NCBI RefSeq assembly: GCF_011684115.1
Contig: NZ_JAADJV010000001.1
Location: 2,232,001-2,296,000, forward strand
Direction of reading: 5' to 3'
Length of the DNA stretch: 64,000 nucleotides
DNA from: Rahnella aceris
GTDB taxonomy: Bacteria; Pseudomonadota; Gammaproteobacteria; Enterobacterales; Enterobacteriaceae
Within the stretch, counting starts at the first letter, position 1, and each line of letters begins with the position of its first letter. Both the position numbers and the translations under genes were made by a program. The notes under the pieces were generated by a model. The model did not search any database. It was not told where the DNA came from and saw only the letters and a list, made by a program, of their open reading frames with translations. Positions 28,272-37,789 of the stretch are shown here, piece after piece.

Positions 28272-29051
28272 ATGAAAAAATTGAAAATCGCATTGCTGTT
28301 AGGTTGTGCCGTCGCGTCTTTCTCCGCACTGGCGGACGGTTCCACGCTCAAATTTGGTCTGGAAGCGCAATATCCACCGTTCGAATCGAAAAGTGCGACC
28401 GGTGAATTACAGGGTTTTGATATCGATCTGGGCAACGCCGTCTGCGCCGCCGCCAGTGTGAAATGCGACTGGTACGACACTTCTTTCGACGGCCTGATTG
28501 CAGCCCTGCAGGCGCGTAAATTTGATGCGATTAACTCGGCGATGAACGTGACGGATAAACGTCGTCAGGCGATTGATTTTACCAACGTGATTTACCGCGT
28601 CCCCACCAAACTGATTGCGAAGAAAGATTCCAGCCTGCTGCCGACCACGGAGTCGCTGAAAGGCAAGCATATCGGCGTGTTACAGGGGTCGATTCAGGAA
28701 AGTTATGCGCAGGCACACTGGGCACCGAAAGGCGTAGATATCGTCTCTTATCAGGATCAGAATCAGGTGTATCTGGATCTGTCATCCGGTCGTCTCGACG
28801 GCACATTAGTGCTGGCCCCGGCCGGTCAGACCGGTTTCCTGTCGCGTCCGGACGGTAAAGATTACGGCTTCGTCGGTGACGCCGTACGCGATGACAAAAT
28901 TCTCGGCAGCGGCATCGCCTTCGGCCTGCGTAAAGGCGATACCCAGTTGAAAGAAAAGCTGGATACAGCGATCGCTAAAGTGCAAAAAGATGGCGTGGTG
29001 AAAGAGCTTTCGAAGAAATACTTTGGTGATATTGATGTGAGCGTGAAGTAA
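28272..29051 (+). CDS. orphan periplasmic amino-acid-binding protein (HisJ/ArtJ-like)
   Basis: A 259-residue extracellular solute-binding protein family 3. The signal peptide is MKKLKIALLLGCAVASFSALA. Family signatures include LKFGLEAQYPPFESK, GFDIDLGNAVCAA, the paired cysteines near CAAASVKC, and SFDGLIAALQARKFDAI; basic amino acids are the usual ligands (arginine, ornithine, histidine). No permease or ATPase gene accompanies it, so it must work with a transporter elsewhere or as a sensor. Its place after a methionine aminotransferase suggests a shared amino-acid theme, which is inference. A palindromic repeat follows the stop. Confidence 0.87.
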   Translation: MKKLKIALLLGCAVASFSALADGSTLKFGLEAQYPPFESKSATGELQGFDIDLGNAVCAAASVKCDWYDTSFDGLIAALQARKFDAINSAMNVTDKRRQAIDFTNVIYRVPTKLIAKKDSSLLPTTESLKGKHIGVLQGSIQESYAQAHWAPKGVDIVSYQDQNQVYLDLSSGRLDGTLVLAPAGQTGFLSRPDGKDYGFVGDAVRDDKILGSGIAFGLRKGDTQLKEKLDTAIAKVQKDGVVKELSKKYFGDIDVSVK

Positions 29052-29079
29052 AGCCGCCAGGAAGACAGGTTTAACTTTT

Positions 29080-29208
29080 GCGCCTCCCTCTGCGAAGGGG
29101 GAGGCCGGGAGGGAGTTTTTAAGGGCTAACACCTCGTCAAAAAAACTTCAACCCATTGATTTTGCTTTAATACCCCACCCCAGCCCTCCCCTTCGCAGGG
29201 GAGGGTGC
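29080..29208. repeat. palindromic intergenic repeat, copy 2 (full length, about 129 bp)
   Basis: The left end GCGCCTCCCTCTGCGAAGGG then GGAGGCCGGGAGGGA, and the right end TACCCCACCCCAGCCCTCCC then CTTCGCAGGGGAGGG, match copy 1 at 10829-10960. The inner 60 bp differ except for AAGGGCT-ACACC. It lies between the convergent binding-protein gene and aphA. Confidence 0.8.
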
Positions 29209-29211
29209 CAC

Positions 29212-29925
29212 TTAATACTCCGAATTTACAATGACTTCTTCGCCAAACGCACCGGCTTGTGGCAGCGGTTTATAGCTGGAGTTTGACGCACGCAGTACGC
29301 GGATCCCCCTCGCGCTTACGGCCTGAGCGGCAGTGATATCATTGTCAGAGTCGCCATAAAACACTTTAATTTGCTTATCTTTCAGCCACTGCGTTTTTGT
29401 GTTCTGACCGGCTTTGTCACCGGCGAAAATAACCGCATTCACTTTGTCCTGCGGGATTTGGAAATCGTTCTGCAGCGTCTTCGTCACGGTCTCAGTTTTG
29501 GTTTCGCTGCGGCCGGTCACGAAGTAAATGCTGTCGCCGCGTTTAAGGTGCATGGCAATCAGCGCCTTCGCTACGTCTTTTGGCATGCTGAAATCATCCC
29601 AGCCGTTGTTCATTTTCTCCCAGAATTTCGGGTTCTTCAGATAATCCTGTTTTCCGGGGGAAAACTCGACCTGCCCGCGGTAAAAGCCCGGCGAGGAAAA
29701 CAACACCGTGTCATCGATATCAAAACCGACAGCTATTGGCGGGCGGCCGTTCAGGCTGTTTTCAATTTGCGCGACCGACACCCAGTGAACCGGCGATTGC
29801 TGCGCGAGTTGCGCCACATTGACGCCCGGCCAGAGCGGCGCGGGCGCGGGCTCTTTGGCGAAGGCAGACTGATTCAGGCTGAGCAACAGGAAAACGGCAC
29901 TCAGTGCCAGAGGAGTTTTACGCAT
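29212..29925 (-). CDS. aphA: class B acid phosphatase / phosphotransferase
   Basis: A 237-residue secreted HAD-superfamily phosphatase, the same length as E. coli AphA. The signal peptide is about residues 1-23 (ends SAFA). The catalytic motif is [17 protein letters not shown] with nucleophile Asp at about 69 and Asp 71. [11 protein letters not shown] is motif II, the AGDKAG lysine follows, and [11 protein letters not shown] supplies the metal-binding acids. It dephosphorylates nucleotides in the periplasm. The start at MRKTPLALS gives a proper signal peptide; the 24-codon upstream extension does not. Not an E. coli neighbour here, so position is lineage-specific. Confidence 0.95.
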   Translation of the reverse strand: MRKTPLALSAVFLLLSLNQSAFAKEPAPAPLWPGVNVAQLAQQSPVHWVSVAQIENSLNGRPPIAVGFDIDDTVLFSSPGFYRGQVEFSPGKQDYLKNPKFWEKMNNGWDDFSMPKDVAKALIAMHLKRGDSIYFVTGRSETKTETVTKTLQNDFQIPQDKVNAVIFAGDKAGQNTKTQWLKDKQIKVFYGDSDNDITAAQAVSARGIRVLRASNSSYKPLPQAGAFGEEVIVNSEY

Positions 29926-30196
29926 TAGGATCCCTTTTTTATGCTTATTAATCTTGCAGATAAAGTGGAGCAACGGGTCAAAAATCTTACCGACCATACC
30001 TGTGCAACCTGCAGATTTAAAGGAATTTTCCGGCAGATGTCATAGGAAAAGATGATGGTCACATTTCAGGGAAAAATCGCAGGGTTTATTCAAACATGGC
30101 ATAAAGCGCTTGGTTCGAAAACTGTTTAGCGTCCTATACTTATTCCCAATTACGTTAGCTTTTAACTTTCTTATAAGAAAACGAAAAGGAATGACT

Positions 30197-31234
30197 ATGC
30201 CCCAGTTACAGTCTGAAAACCGCCGCATCGTGCTGGCTTCACGCCCTCACGGCAAACCCGTCGATGACAATTTCCGTCTGGAAAAAGCGCCGTTACCGCA
30301 GGCCAGAGACGGTCAGTTATTACTGCGTACCGTGTGGCTTTCGCTCGACCCGTACATGCGCGGACGTATGAGCGATGCGCCTTCTTACGCTGCGCCGGTA
30401 CAAATCGGTGAAGTAATGACCGGCGGCGCAGTTTCCCGCGTGGTGGAATCAAAAAGCCCGGATTTTAAAGCCGGGGATTTCGTGGTCGGCAGCACCGGAT
30501 GGCAGGATTATTCCGTGGCCGACGCCAAAGCCGTGAAGAAACTCGAAGGCGCGGCACTCAAACAACCTTCCCTTGCACTCGGTGTTTTAGGCATGCCGGG
30601 CTTCACCGCTTTTATGGGGCTGCTGGATATTGGCGAACCCAAGCCGGGGGAAACGCTGGTCGTTGCTGCAGCGACCGGGCCGGTCGGCTCGCTGGTCGGA
30701 CAAATTGGTAAAATCAAAGGCTGTCGCGTGATCGGGATTGCCGGTGGTGAAGAGAAATGCCGCTATGCCGTTGAACATTTCGGTTTCGATGAGTGTCTCG
30801 ATCACCGCGCCCCGGATCTGGATAAACGCCTGAAAGCGGCCTGCCCGGATGGCATTGATGTGTATTTTGAAAACGTCGGTGGCGCGGTGTTTGATGCCGT
30901 ATTGCCGCTGCTCAATACCAAAGCGCGTATTCCGCTGTGCGGGCTGGTTTCCCAATATAACGCGACCGGTCTGAAAGAGGGACAAGATCGCCTTTCCCTG
31001 CTGACCGGCACCATTCTGAAGAAACGCATGCGTGTGCAGGGCTTTATTATTTTTGATGATTACGGCCATCGCTATCCGGAGTTTGCAAAACAGATGAGCG
31101 AATGGTTTGAACAAGGGAAAGTGAAATTCCGCGAAGATATCGTGGAAGGATTAGAGAATGCACCGCAGGCGTTCTTTGGCCTGCTTGAGGGTAAAAACTT
31201 TGGCAAACTGGTCGTTCGTGTCGGTCAGGACTGA
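30197..31234 (+). CDS. curA: NADPH-dependent curcumin/alkenal reductase CurA
   Basis: A medium-chain dehydrogenase/reductase of 345 residues, zinc-independent, close to E. coli CurA (YncB). It reads NRRIVLASRPHGKPVDDNFR, SLDPYMRGRMSD, LGVLGMPGFTAYMGLL-type sequence, the nucleotide-binding VVAAATGPVGSLVGQIGK, YFENVGG, and ends LEGKNFGKLVVRV. It reduces double bonds of alpha,beta-unsaturated carbonyls. The ATG at 30197 is chosen because AGGA is 6 nt upstream; one at 30191 has no room. It leads a three-gene run with a DJ-1 protein and ybhB. Confidence 0.93.
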   Translation: MPQLQSENRRIVLASRPHGKPVDDNFRLEKAPLPQARDGQLLLRTVWLSLDPYMRGRMSDAPSYAAPVQIGEVMTGGAVSRVVESKSPDFKAGDFVVGSTGWQDYSVADAKAVKKLEGAALKQPSLALGVLGMPGFTAFMGLLDIGEPKPGETLVVAAATGPVGSLVGQIGKIKGCRVIGIAGGEEKCRYAVEHFGFDECLDHRAPDLDKRLKAACPDGIDVYFENVGGAVFDAVLPLLNTKARIPLCGLVSQYNATGLKEGQDRLSLLTGTILKKRMRVQGFIIFDDYGHRYPEFAKQMSEWFEQGKVKFREDIVEGLENAPQAFFGLLEGKNFGKLVVRVGQD

Positions 31235-31275
31235 TTACTCCTTAACTAAAGCTGACGGCGTCCACAGGAGGTAAC

Positions 31276-31971
31276 ATGAAATTACTGATTGTATTGACAT
31301 CACACGATAAGCTCGGCGAAACCGGTAAGAAAACCGGTTTCTGGCTGGAAGAATTTACCGCGCCTTATTACGAGTTTCTGGATGCAGGCGCCGGGCTGAC
31401 GCTGGCCTCGCCGAAAGGCGGACAGCCACCACTCGATCCGAAAAGTGATGAGCCGGATGCGCAGACCGAAACAACCGAACGCTTCCGCAGTGATAAAGAT
31501 GCGCAGAAGGTGCTGGCGAACACGCACAAACTTGCTGATGTTAACGCTGATGACTTCGATGCCATTTTCTATCCGGGTGGTCACGGACCGTTGTGGGATC
31601 TGTCTGAAGACCCGCATTCCATCGCGCTGATCCAGGCTTTCTGGGCAGCGGGCAAACCGGTTTCTGCGGTCTGCCACGCGCCGGGGGTGTTGCGCAATGT
31701 GCTGGTGGAAGATGGCACGCCGCTGGTGAAAGACAAGCGCGTAACCGGCTTTAGTAACAGCGAAGAAGACGCGGTTGGCCTGACCGACATCGTGCCTTTT
31801 TTGGTTGAAGACGAGCTGAAGAAAAATGGCGGCGATTACAGTAAGGCAGCGGACTGGCGGCCTTATGCCGTCACCGATGGCAAACTGATCACCGGTCAGA
31901 ATCCGGCCTCTTCCAGAGCAGTCGCGCAGGCATTACTGAAAATGCTGGGCGGCGGCGAGGTCGGCAAGTAA
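31276..31971 (+). CDS. DJ-1/PfpI family protein (type 1 glutamine amidotransferase-like)
   Basis: A 231-residue protein of the Hsp31-like DJ-1 branch. The nucleophile elbow is VSAVCHAPGVL with Cys at about 133; the conserved acid is in GFWLEEFTAPYYEF (Glu 25 or 26), and the oxyanion region is FYPGGHGPLWDL. Relatives act as glyoxalase III/deglycase-type or chaperone proteins dealing with reactive carbonyls; activity here is not proven. An AGGAGGT ribosome site is at about 31266. It follows curA by 41 bp and precedes ybhB by 37 bp, suggesting one transcript aimed at carbonyl stress. Confidence 0.88.
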   Translation: MKLLIVLTSHDKLGETGKKTGFWLEEFTAPYYEFLDAGAGLTLASPKGGQPPLDPKSDEPDAQTETTERFRSDKDAQKVLANTHKLADVNADDFDAIFYPGGHGPLWDLSEDPHSIALIQAFWAAGKPVSAVCHAPGVLRNVLVEDGTPLVKDKRVTGFSNSEEDAVGLTDIVPFLVEDELKKNGGDYSKAADWRPYAVTDGKLITGQNPASSRAVAQALLKMLGGGEVGK

Positions 31972-32008
31972 TCTGCCCGTGACTATTTCATCATCTGAAG
32001 AGGGTTCT

Positions 32009-32491
32009 ATGGCATTTACACTCACCAGTAATGATTTGCGCGATGGCGACAAAATGCCGGAAACGCAGGTTTTTAACGGTATGGGCTACAACGGCGACAA
32101 CCTTTCGCCGCATCTGGCCTGGTCCGGTGCCCCCGAGGGCACCAAAAGTTTTGTGATAACCGTTTATGACCCGGATGCCCCGACCGGCTCCGGCTGGTGG
32201 CACTGGGGCGTCGCGAATATTCCGGCAGACGTCACCGAATTGCCGCAAGGCGCGGGCTCCGGCAAAGGCGGTTTACCTGCCGGTGCCGTGCAGACCCGCA
32301 CCGATTTTGGCAAAGCCGGTTATGGCGGCGCAGCCCCTCCGCAGGGCGAACACCATCACTATCATTTCACCGTATACGCCATCGATACTGAAACGCTGGA
32401 AGTCGATGAGAATGCCAGCGGCGCGTATCTCGGCTTCAATGTGCATTTCCATACTCTCGGCAAAGCATCACTGACAGTGATATACAGCTGA
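32009..32491 (+). CDS. ybhB: YbhB/YbcL family (PEBP-like) protein
   Basis: A 160-residue bacterial phosphatidylethanolamine-binding protein homologue: MAFTLTSNDLRDGDKMPETQ, NLSPHLAWSGAPEGTKSF, VYDPDAPTGSGWWHW and HHYHFTVYAID form the ligand pocket (DPDAP and HxYxF are PEBP hallmarks). Function in bacteria is unclear; YbhB is a cytoplasmic kinase-inhibitor-like protein. AGAGGG lies 4 nt before the chosen ATG; the ORF upstream of it is excluded. In E. coli ybhB and ybhC flank the lambda attachment site. Confidence 0.9.
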   Translation: MAFTLTSNDLRDGDKMPETQVFNGMGYNGDNLSPHLAWSGAPEGTKSFVITVYDPDAPTGSGWWHWGVANIPADVTELPQGAGSGKGGLPAGAVQTRTDFGKAGYGGAAPPQGEHHHYHFTVYAIDTETLEVDENASGAYLGFNVHFHTLGKASLTVIYS

Positions 32492-32518
32492 TTCCTGTGG
32501 TATAAAAGACGCAGAAAA

Positions 32519-32549
32519 GGTGGTCAGTTTTACTGGCCACCGTTTTTTT
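32519..32549 (+). terminator. ybhB terminator
   Basis: GGTGGTCAGT and ACTGGCCACC pair (one G-T) around a 3-nt loop and are followed by a seven-T tract. Confidence 0.85.
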
Positions 32550-32613
32550 ATTGCGGCGATGACCGCAACATTGAAAAAAAAGAACAATCTTCTTCATCAA
32601 GGAGTCAGTCACA

Positions 32614-33894
32614 GTGAAAATTTCCACCCTGTCGCGCGCGTGCGCTATGTTGTCTGCCAGCCTGATCCTGGCGGCATGCAGCAGCAGCCATCAAGGCTTA
32701 TCCAGCCAGGTTGCTCCGGGCACCGCGTCACTGCCCGTGTTATCAGCGGACGAAGCGGCCAATTTTACAACGAAAAATTATCTGGCCTTTGGCGGCCCTT
32801 CTTTGCAGGTTCAGCAACAGGGCTGGTTCCCTAAACTGGCCAGCACTGACGGTGTGAACACCCATTTCGTGGTCGGCCCGCAGTTAGGCACCGACGGCGC
32901 AGAATACTCTAACGTTCAGATGGCGGTAAACGCGGCACTGGCTGTGCGTAACCACGGTGAACGTATCTTCATTAAAATCCTGCCAGGCACTTACAACGGC
33001 GCCGTGTACATCCCGGCGGGTTCACCACCGGTCACCTTATTCGGTGCGGGCAACAGCTCTGCTGATGTGACCCTCGCACAAGGTCTGGAAGCCGCAGCGG
33101 CACCCGCCACTTACCGTTCAACCGTCAGTCCTAACGGCCAGTTCCTGCCGGGCGATCGCGCGTTCTATATGTTCCAGAACTGCGCCACCCTGACCACTGA
33201 AACCATCGGCACCGGCTGTACCGCGACCGTGTGGTCACAAAGCAACGGTGTGCAGATTCAGAACCTGACCATCGGCAATTCCCTGCTCGATACTGTTGAC
33301 GGGGGCGATCATTCCGCCGTTGCGCTGCGTACCGACGGTGACAATGTGATTCTGGATAACGTGCGCCTGATTGGCCGCCAGAATACCTTTATGGTGAACA
33401 CCGCCAACATCCACAACCAGACTGACAACAGTCGTTACAGCCGTGCATACGTGCATAACAGCCTGATCGTGGGTGATGTGGATTACGTATTTGGTCGGGC
33501 GAATGCCGTCTTTGACCACGTTGAATTCCACACCGTCAGCAGCCGTGGCGTGAAACAGGCGTCTGTCTTTGCGCCAAACACGCCAGCAGCTGCACCGTAT
33601 GGCTTCCTGGTGATCGACAGCAACCTGACCGGCGACCGTGGCTTCGAGCAGGCTGCGAAAGCGAAAATGGGGCGTGCGTGGGATGCTGATGGCGCAAGCA
33701 GCCAGCTGGTAATCCGCGACAGCAGCTTCGACAACAGCTATGACCAGATGAATCCGTGGGGCGCTTCTGTCTTCTCCGGCCAGCCATTTGCCGGCAACGT
33801 GCCAAAAGATGAGAAACAACAGCGCAATCTGAATGACACTAACTTCAACCGCCTGTGGCAGTACAACAACGTGCTGACACAGCCTGCGAAGTAA
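32614..33894 (+). CDS. ybhC: outer-membrane lipoprotein YbhC, pectinesterase fold
   Basis: A 426-residue lipoprotein: signal MKISTLSRACAMLSASLI then lipobox LAAC, followed by SSSHQ. The rest is the right-handed beta-helix of carbohydrate esterase family 8. Pectinesterase landmarks are altered but visible: the QNTFMVN and VDYVFGRANAVFDH segments hold the Gln and Asp positions, and MGRAWD the Arg. E. coli YbhC (427 aa) has weak acyl-CoA thioesterase activity and not pectin activity, so the substrate is uncertain. The start is GTG with AAGGAG 11 nt before it. A strong terminator follows. Confidence 0.92.
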   Translation: MKISTLSRACAMLSASLILAACSSSHQGLSSQVAPGTASLPVLSADEAANFTTKNYLAFGGPSLQVQQQGWFPKLASTDGVNTHFVVGPQLGTDGAEYSNVQMAVNAALAVRNHGERIFIKILPGTYNGAVYIPAGSPPVTLFGAGNSSADVTLAQGLEAAAAPATYRSTVSPNGQFLPGDRAFYMFQNCATLTTETIGTGCTATVWSQSNGVQIQNLTIGNSLLDTVDGGDHSAVALRTDGDNVILDNVRLIGRQNTFMVNTANIHNQTDNSRYSRAYVHNSLIVGDVDYVFGRANAVFDHVEFHTVSSRGVKQASVFAPNTPAAAPYGFLVIDSNLTGDRGFEQAAKAKMGRAWDADGASSQLVIRDSSFDNSYDQMNPWGASVFSGQPFAGNVPKDEKQQRNLNDTNFNRLWQYNNVLTQPAK

Positions 33895-33911
33895 TTCAGT
33901 CTGATGCCATG

Positions 33912-33947
33912 AAAAAACCGCCGGGGTTGCCTCCGGCGGTTTTTTTT
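33912..33947. terminator. bidirectional terminator ybhC / chemoreceptor
   Basis: AACCGCCGG and CCGGCGGTT are 9-bp arms with A6 before and T8 after, between convergent genes. Confidence 0.88.
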
Positions 33948-33976
33948 CGTTCTGCGGACTTCGTTCTGCGAAAATG

Positions 33977-35488
33977 TTACAACGCTTCGTTGCCCAGACG
34001 GAATACCGACACCGTGCGTTCCAGATTCACCGCCTGCTCATCGAGCGAAGCCGCCGCACTGGCAGACTGCTGAACCAGCGCCGAGTTTTGCTGGGTGACG
34101 GTATCCATCTCTGCCACCGCCTGCGCAATCTGACTGATGCCGCGACTTTGCTCGTCAGACGCCGATGCGATCTCATGAATGATTTGCGTGACATGACGGA
34201 CAGAGCCGACGATTTCTTCCATGGTGTCACCCGCTTTGCCAACCAGCACAGAGCCGTTATTGACGTTAATCACCGATTTACCAATCAGCCCTTCAATCTC
34301 TTTCGCCGCCTGCCCGCTGCGCTGCGCAAGGCTGCGGACTTCGCTGGCGACCACGGCAAAACCGCGGCCCTGCTCCCCTGCCCGCGCCGCTTCAACCGCA
34401 GCATTCAGCGCCAGAATATTGGTCTGGAAAGCGATGCTGTTGATGACCGTGGTAATTTCGGAAATCTGCTTCGAACTGACAGTAATCTCTTTCATCACGC
34501 CCACGACATCGGCCACCAGTTTACCCCCCCGTGCCGCCGTATTGGCCGCATCGGAGGCCAGCTGACTGGCCTGCGCGGCATTGTCGGCGTTCTGTTTCAC
34601 CGTTGAGGTCAGTTGTTCCATGCTGGCCGCTGTTTGCCCCAGCGCTGCCGCCTGCTCTTCGGTACGGGCTGACAGATCGATATTACCTGCGGCTATTTCG
34701 CCCGAAGCGCGGGTCACCTGCGTTACGCCTTCGCGGATATCACCGATGATGCCGTGCAGGTTCTGGTTCATGGTTTCAATGGCGCGGCTCAGTTGCCCCA
34801 CTTCGTCAAAACTGTGGCTGGTGGCATGAGTAGAAAGATCACCGGCAGCGATACGTTCTGCGGTTTGCAGCGTGCGGCGCAGAGGAAGTGTCAGCTGACG
34901 GGTCATGCGCCACGAAATCAACACACCGGCAACCACAGTCGCCACAATGATCACCAGCATTTCAGAAATGGTGCGCGTCACTTCGTTATGCAGATTGTTC
35001 ATCTCATGATCGAGCAACGTGTTAGACGCAGAGGTCAGGGCCAGCCCGGCTTCGGCCAACTGCGCGGTGATTTTTTCCGCATCGCTGCCTGCCGGAGGAT
35101 TCAGCGTGTGCTGCCAGCTTTCACGATAACGGCGGATATTTTCCGGCATGGTTTCCACCAGACGCTGGTCTTGCGGATCCCAGGAGTACGCCTCAACATC
35201 AGCCTGACGGGCTTCCAGTTTATCCAGCGCCTGGCGGTTTTCTTCAACAAATTTGGGGTCTTTGCTGGACATATATGAAAGCCGGGTAAATTTGGCATCG
35301 CTCAGCAGATCGTTAACGGTCTTGAGCAAGGACGCTTTTTCAGCGCGTTGATTGATGCTGGTCAGATGGTAGACACCGGACACAGCGATAAAGGATCCCA
35401 GAAGCAACACCAGCGCAAATCCTGCACCGAGCTTGCTGGCAATTGAGGCATGGCGAACCCGGCCAGCGATCCCTGAAAGTACATTCAT
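33977..35488 (-). CDS. methyl-accepting chemotaxis protein
   Basis: A 503-residue transmembrane chemoreceptor. TM1 is at about 18-40 ([20 protein letters not shown]), a periplasmic four-helix-bundle sensor spans about 41-180, TM2 is at about 180-200 ([18 protein letters not shown]), then a HAMP domain and the cytoplasmic signalling bundle with the hairpin tip [20 protein letters not shown] and [18 protein letters not shown] that contacts CheA and CheW. There is no NWETF-type CheR-binding tail: the end is [10 protein letters not shown]. The ligand is unknown. The ATG at 35488 has GGGAGAAG just before it; the one 7 codons upstream does not. Confidence 0.93.
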   Translation of the reverse strand: MNVLSGIAGRVRHASIASKLGAGFALVLLLGSFIAVSGVYHLTSINQRAEKASLLKTVNDLLSDAKFTRLSYMSSKDPKFVEENRQALDKLEARQADVEAYSWDPQDQRLVETMPENIRRYRESWQHTLNPPAGSDAEKITAQLAEAGLALTSASNTLLDHEMNNLHNEVTRTISEMLVIIVATVVAGVLISWRMTRQLTLPLRRTLQTAERIAAGDLSTHATSHSFDEVGQLSRAIETMNQNLHGIIGDIREGVTQVTRASGEIAAGNIDLSARTEEQAAALGQTAASMEQLTSTVKQNADNAAQASQLASDAANTAARGGKLVADVVGVMKEITVSSKQISEITTVINSIAFQTNILALNAAVEAARAGEQGRGFAVVASEVRSLAQRSGQAAKEIEGLIGKSVINVNNGSVLVGKAGDTMEEIVGSVRHVTQIIHEIASASDEQSRGISQIAQAVAEMDTVTQQNSALVQQSASAAASLDEQAVNLERTVSVFRLGNEAL

Positions 35489-35640
35489 TTTCTTCTCCCT
35501 GATAACCAAAAGGACTGACTCTGAAGTGGCAACGCCACCGAAGAATCAGTGAATAACGGGAGAGTTATCGACCAGCAATGTTCAACATTTATAGAAACAT
35601 TAAAATATTTCTTATATATAGCACGTATAGCACAGGCAAT

Positions 35641-35668
35641 AAAAAAGCCCCTTATTACAGGGGCTTGA
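35641..35668 (-). terminator. pgl terminator
   Basis: AAGCCCC and GGGGCTT arms (35645-35651/35660-35666) with T6 on the minus strand, about 75 bp past the pgl stop. Confidence 0.75.
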
Positions 35669-35742
35669 TCATTATTTCAGAGCGGTATTATTGATCAGTT
35701 AAAAATAAATCATTAGATAAACTAACCAGTAAACAGCCGTGA

Positions 35743-36741
35743 TTAATTAATTTCCAGAATGCTTACCCACATCGGGCCTTTGCCCACCGCGTAGGTTTTC
35801 AACGTCGTCAGCTGACCGTTTTGCGGATCAATTTTAGCGACTTCAATCGCATCCGATTTCTGTCCTGCGGTGATCACATACTGGCCGGAGTGATCAATAT
35901 TGAAACCACGCGGCTGTGTCTGGGTGGCGTGATGCCCGGCCAGTTCAAGCACGCTGCCATCTTCTGAGACGGTCAGCACAGAAATCAGGCTGGCAGTACG
36001 GTCTGAGGCATACAGGAATTTGCCGTCCGGCGTGATGTGCAAATCGGCCGCCCAGCAGGTGCCGGTGAAATCAGCGGGCATAATCCCCAGTGTCTGCACC
36101 TGACGGTATTCGCCGCTGGTGACGTCTTTCTGGTACACATCCACGCTGCTGTTCAGCTCATTTACACAGTAGGCAAAATGATGATTCGGGTGGAATGCCA
36201 TATGACGCGGGCCCGCACCCGCTGCGGTTTTCAGCTCCGGCGCGTTATGCGGCGTCGCTTCGCCGTTCACACTGAAGTCAAACTGGCGGATACGGTCTTC
36301 TTTCAGCGCCGGGATCATCAGCACCTGATTGGTCGGGTCAATATTGGCTGAGTGCGGAGCCTGGATGTTTTCCAGCACCTGCACCGGGGCCAGTGCGAGG
36401 CCTTTTTCATCCAGCGGATGAATGCTGACATTGTTAAAGCTGTAGGACGCGGAGAACACAAAACGCCCCTGAAGGTCTATACCCAGATGCGTCGGACTGC
36501 CCGGCAGAGGTGCCATCGCGGCTTCTTCCAGTTTACCTTCATGGTCGATGCGGTAGGTCAGCACGCCGAACTCAGGACGTACGCCGACGTAAAGACGATG
36601 ACCATCGGGATGAATCACCATCGGCTGAACCTGTCCCGGAACGTCCACCGTTTGCAGCAGGCTCAGTTCACCATTGTCTGCCAGACGAAAAGCGTGGATT
36701 TGCTGGCTCTCAGGGCTGGCAATGTAGACAACTTGCTTCAT
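35743..36741 (-). CDS. pgl: 6-phosphogluconolactonase
   Basis: A seven-bladed beta-propeller lactonase (332 aa) hydrolysing 6-phosphogluconolactone in the oxidative pentose phosphate pathway. Like E. coli Pgl it starts [16 protein letters not shown] and has [36 protein letters not shown] and GQKSDAIEV. The ATG at 36741 is preceded by AAGGAG; the codon before it is GTG and gives no family match. It is adjacent to divergent ybhA, as in E. coli. Confidence 0.96.
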   Translation of the reverse strand: MKQVVYIASPESQQIHAFRLADNGELSLLQTVDVPGQVQPMVIHPDGHRLYVGVRPEFGVLTYRIDHEGKLEEAAMAPLPGSPTHLGIDLQGRFVFSASYSFNNVSIHPLDEKGLALAPVQVLENIQAPHSANIDPTNQVLMIPALKEDRIRQFDFSVNGEATPHNAPELKTAAGAGPRHMAFHPNHHFAYCVNELNSSVDVYQKDVTSGEYRQVQTLGIMPADFTGTCWAADLHITPDGKFLYASDRTASLISVLTVSEDGSVLELAGHHATQTQPRGFNIDHSGQYVITAGQKSDAIEVAKIDPQNGQLTTLKTYAVGKGPMWVSILEIN

Positions 36742-36911
36742 CACATCTCCTTATTAAGACTGAATGAGTCGTTATGTTTTTTACAGCGTAGCTCAGGTTA
36801 GCACGATACGACGGCACCTTTAGTGCCGGATACCCGGTTTAATTAGCAGGCTAAAAAAGGTAATATGGCGATAATTTCCCCTTATTCCCCCTCACTTACG
36901 ATGGACTGCTC

Positions 36912-37733
36912 ATGACTTATCGCATTATTGCGCTCGATCTCGACGGGACGCTGCTGGACCGCCAAAAACGTATCCTTCCAGAATCCCTTGCCGCACTGGC
37001 CGATGCCCGTGCACAGGGAATCAAAGTGGTCGTCGTGACCGGACGCCATCATGTCGCTATCCATCCGTTTTATCAGGCATTGCAGCTCGATACACCTGCT
37101 ATCTGCTGTAACGGCACCTATTTGTATGATTATCAGGCACGTAAGGTCTTAACTTCTGATCCGCTGGATCCGGTCAAAGCAAAAAAAGTGGTCGACTTGC
37201 TGGAATATCACGGCATCCACGGTCTGTTGTATGTCGATGACGCCATGCTGTATCAGCAACCGAGCGGCCACGTCAGCCGGTCCATTGCCTGGGGGCAAAC
37301 CCTGCCGGAACATCAGCGCCCAAACATTATTCAGGTGAACAGTCTTCGCGAGGCCGCTGATGATGCGCAGTCGATCTGGAAATTCGCCACCTCACATCAG
37401 GATCTCGATGCCCTGCATACGTTTGCCTCGCAGGTTGAAAACGAGCTGGGTCTGGCCTGCGAATGGTCATGGCATGATCAGGTGGATGTGGCGAAAGGAG
37501 GCAACAGCAAAGGTCGCCGCTTGCAGGAATGGGTCGAATCGCAGGGTATGAGCATGCAGGATGTGGTGGCGTTCGGTGATAACTACAACGACCTGAGCAT
37601 GCTGGAAAATGTCGGTCTGGGCGTGGCGATGGGCAATGCAGCAGATGCTATCAAAGAACGTGCCGCGCTGGTGATTGGCGATCACGAAACACCCGGCATC
37701 GCTGAAGTTATCCGTAATAAAGTGTTGAACTAA
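36912..37733 (+). CDS. ybhA: HAD-IIB phosphatase YbhA (pyridoxal phosphate phosphatase)
   Basis: A 273-residue Cof-type HAD hydrolase. Motif I is ALDLDGTLLD (nucleophile Asp at about 9 and Asp 11), motif II VVVTGRHH, the cap includes ICCNGTYLYDY, and motifs III/IV are GGNSKGRRL and VAFGDNYNDLSMLE. E. coli YbhA removes phosphate from PLP and fructose-1,6-bisphosphate. A weak ribosome site precedes the ATG. The gene is followed by a strong terminator. Confidence 0.95.
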   Translation: MTYRIIALDLDGTLLDRQKRILPESLAALADARAQGIKVVVVTGRHHVAIHPFYQALQLDTPAICCNGTYLYDYQARKVLTSDPLDPVKAKKVVDLLEYHGIHGLLYVDDAMLYQQPSGHVSRSIAWGQTLPEHQRPNIIQVNSLREAADDAQSIWKFATSHQDLDALHTFASQVENELGLACEWSWHDQVDVAKGGNSKGRRLQEWVESQGMSMQDVVAFGDNYNDLSMLENVGLGVAMGNAADAIKERAALVIGDHETPGIAEVIRNKVLN

Positions 37734-37744
37734 TTTTACCAATG

Positions 37745-37778
37745 CACCTTCCTCTGCCACAGAGGAAGGTGTTTTTTT
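37745..37778 (+). terminator. ybhA terminator
   Basis: CACCTTCCTCT and AGAGGAAGGTG are perfect 11-bp arms with T7 on the plus strand. Confidence 0.88.
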
Positions 37779-37789
37779 ATGCAGGATAA

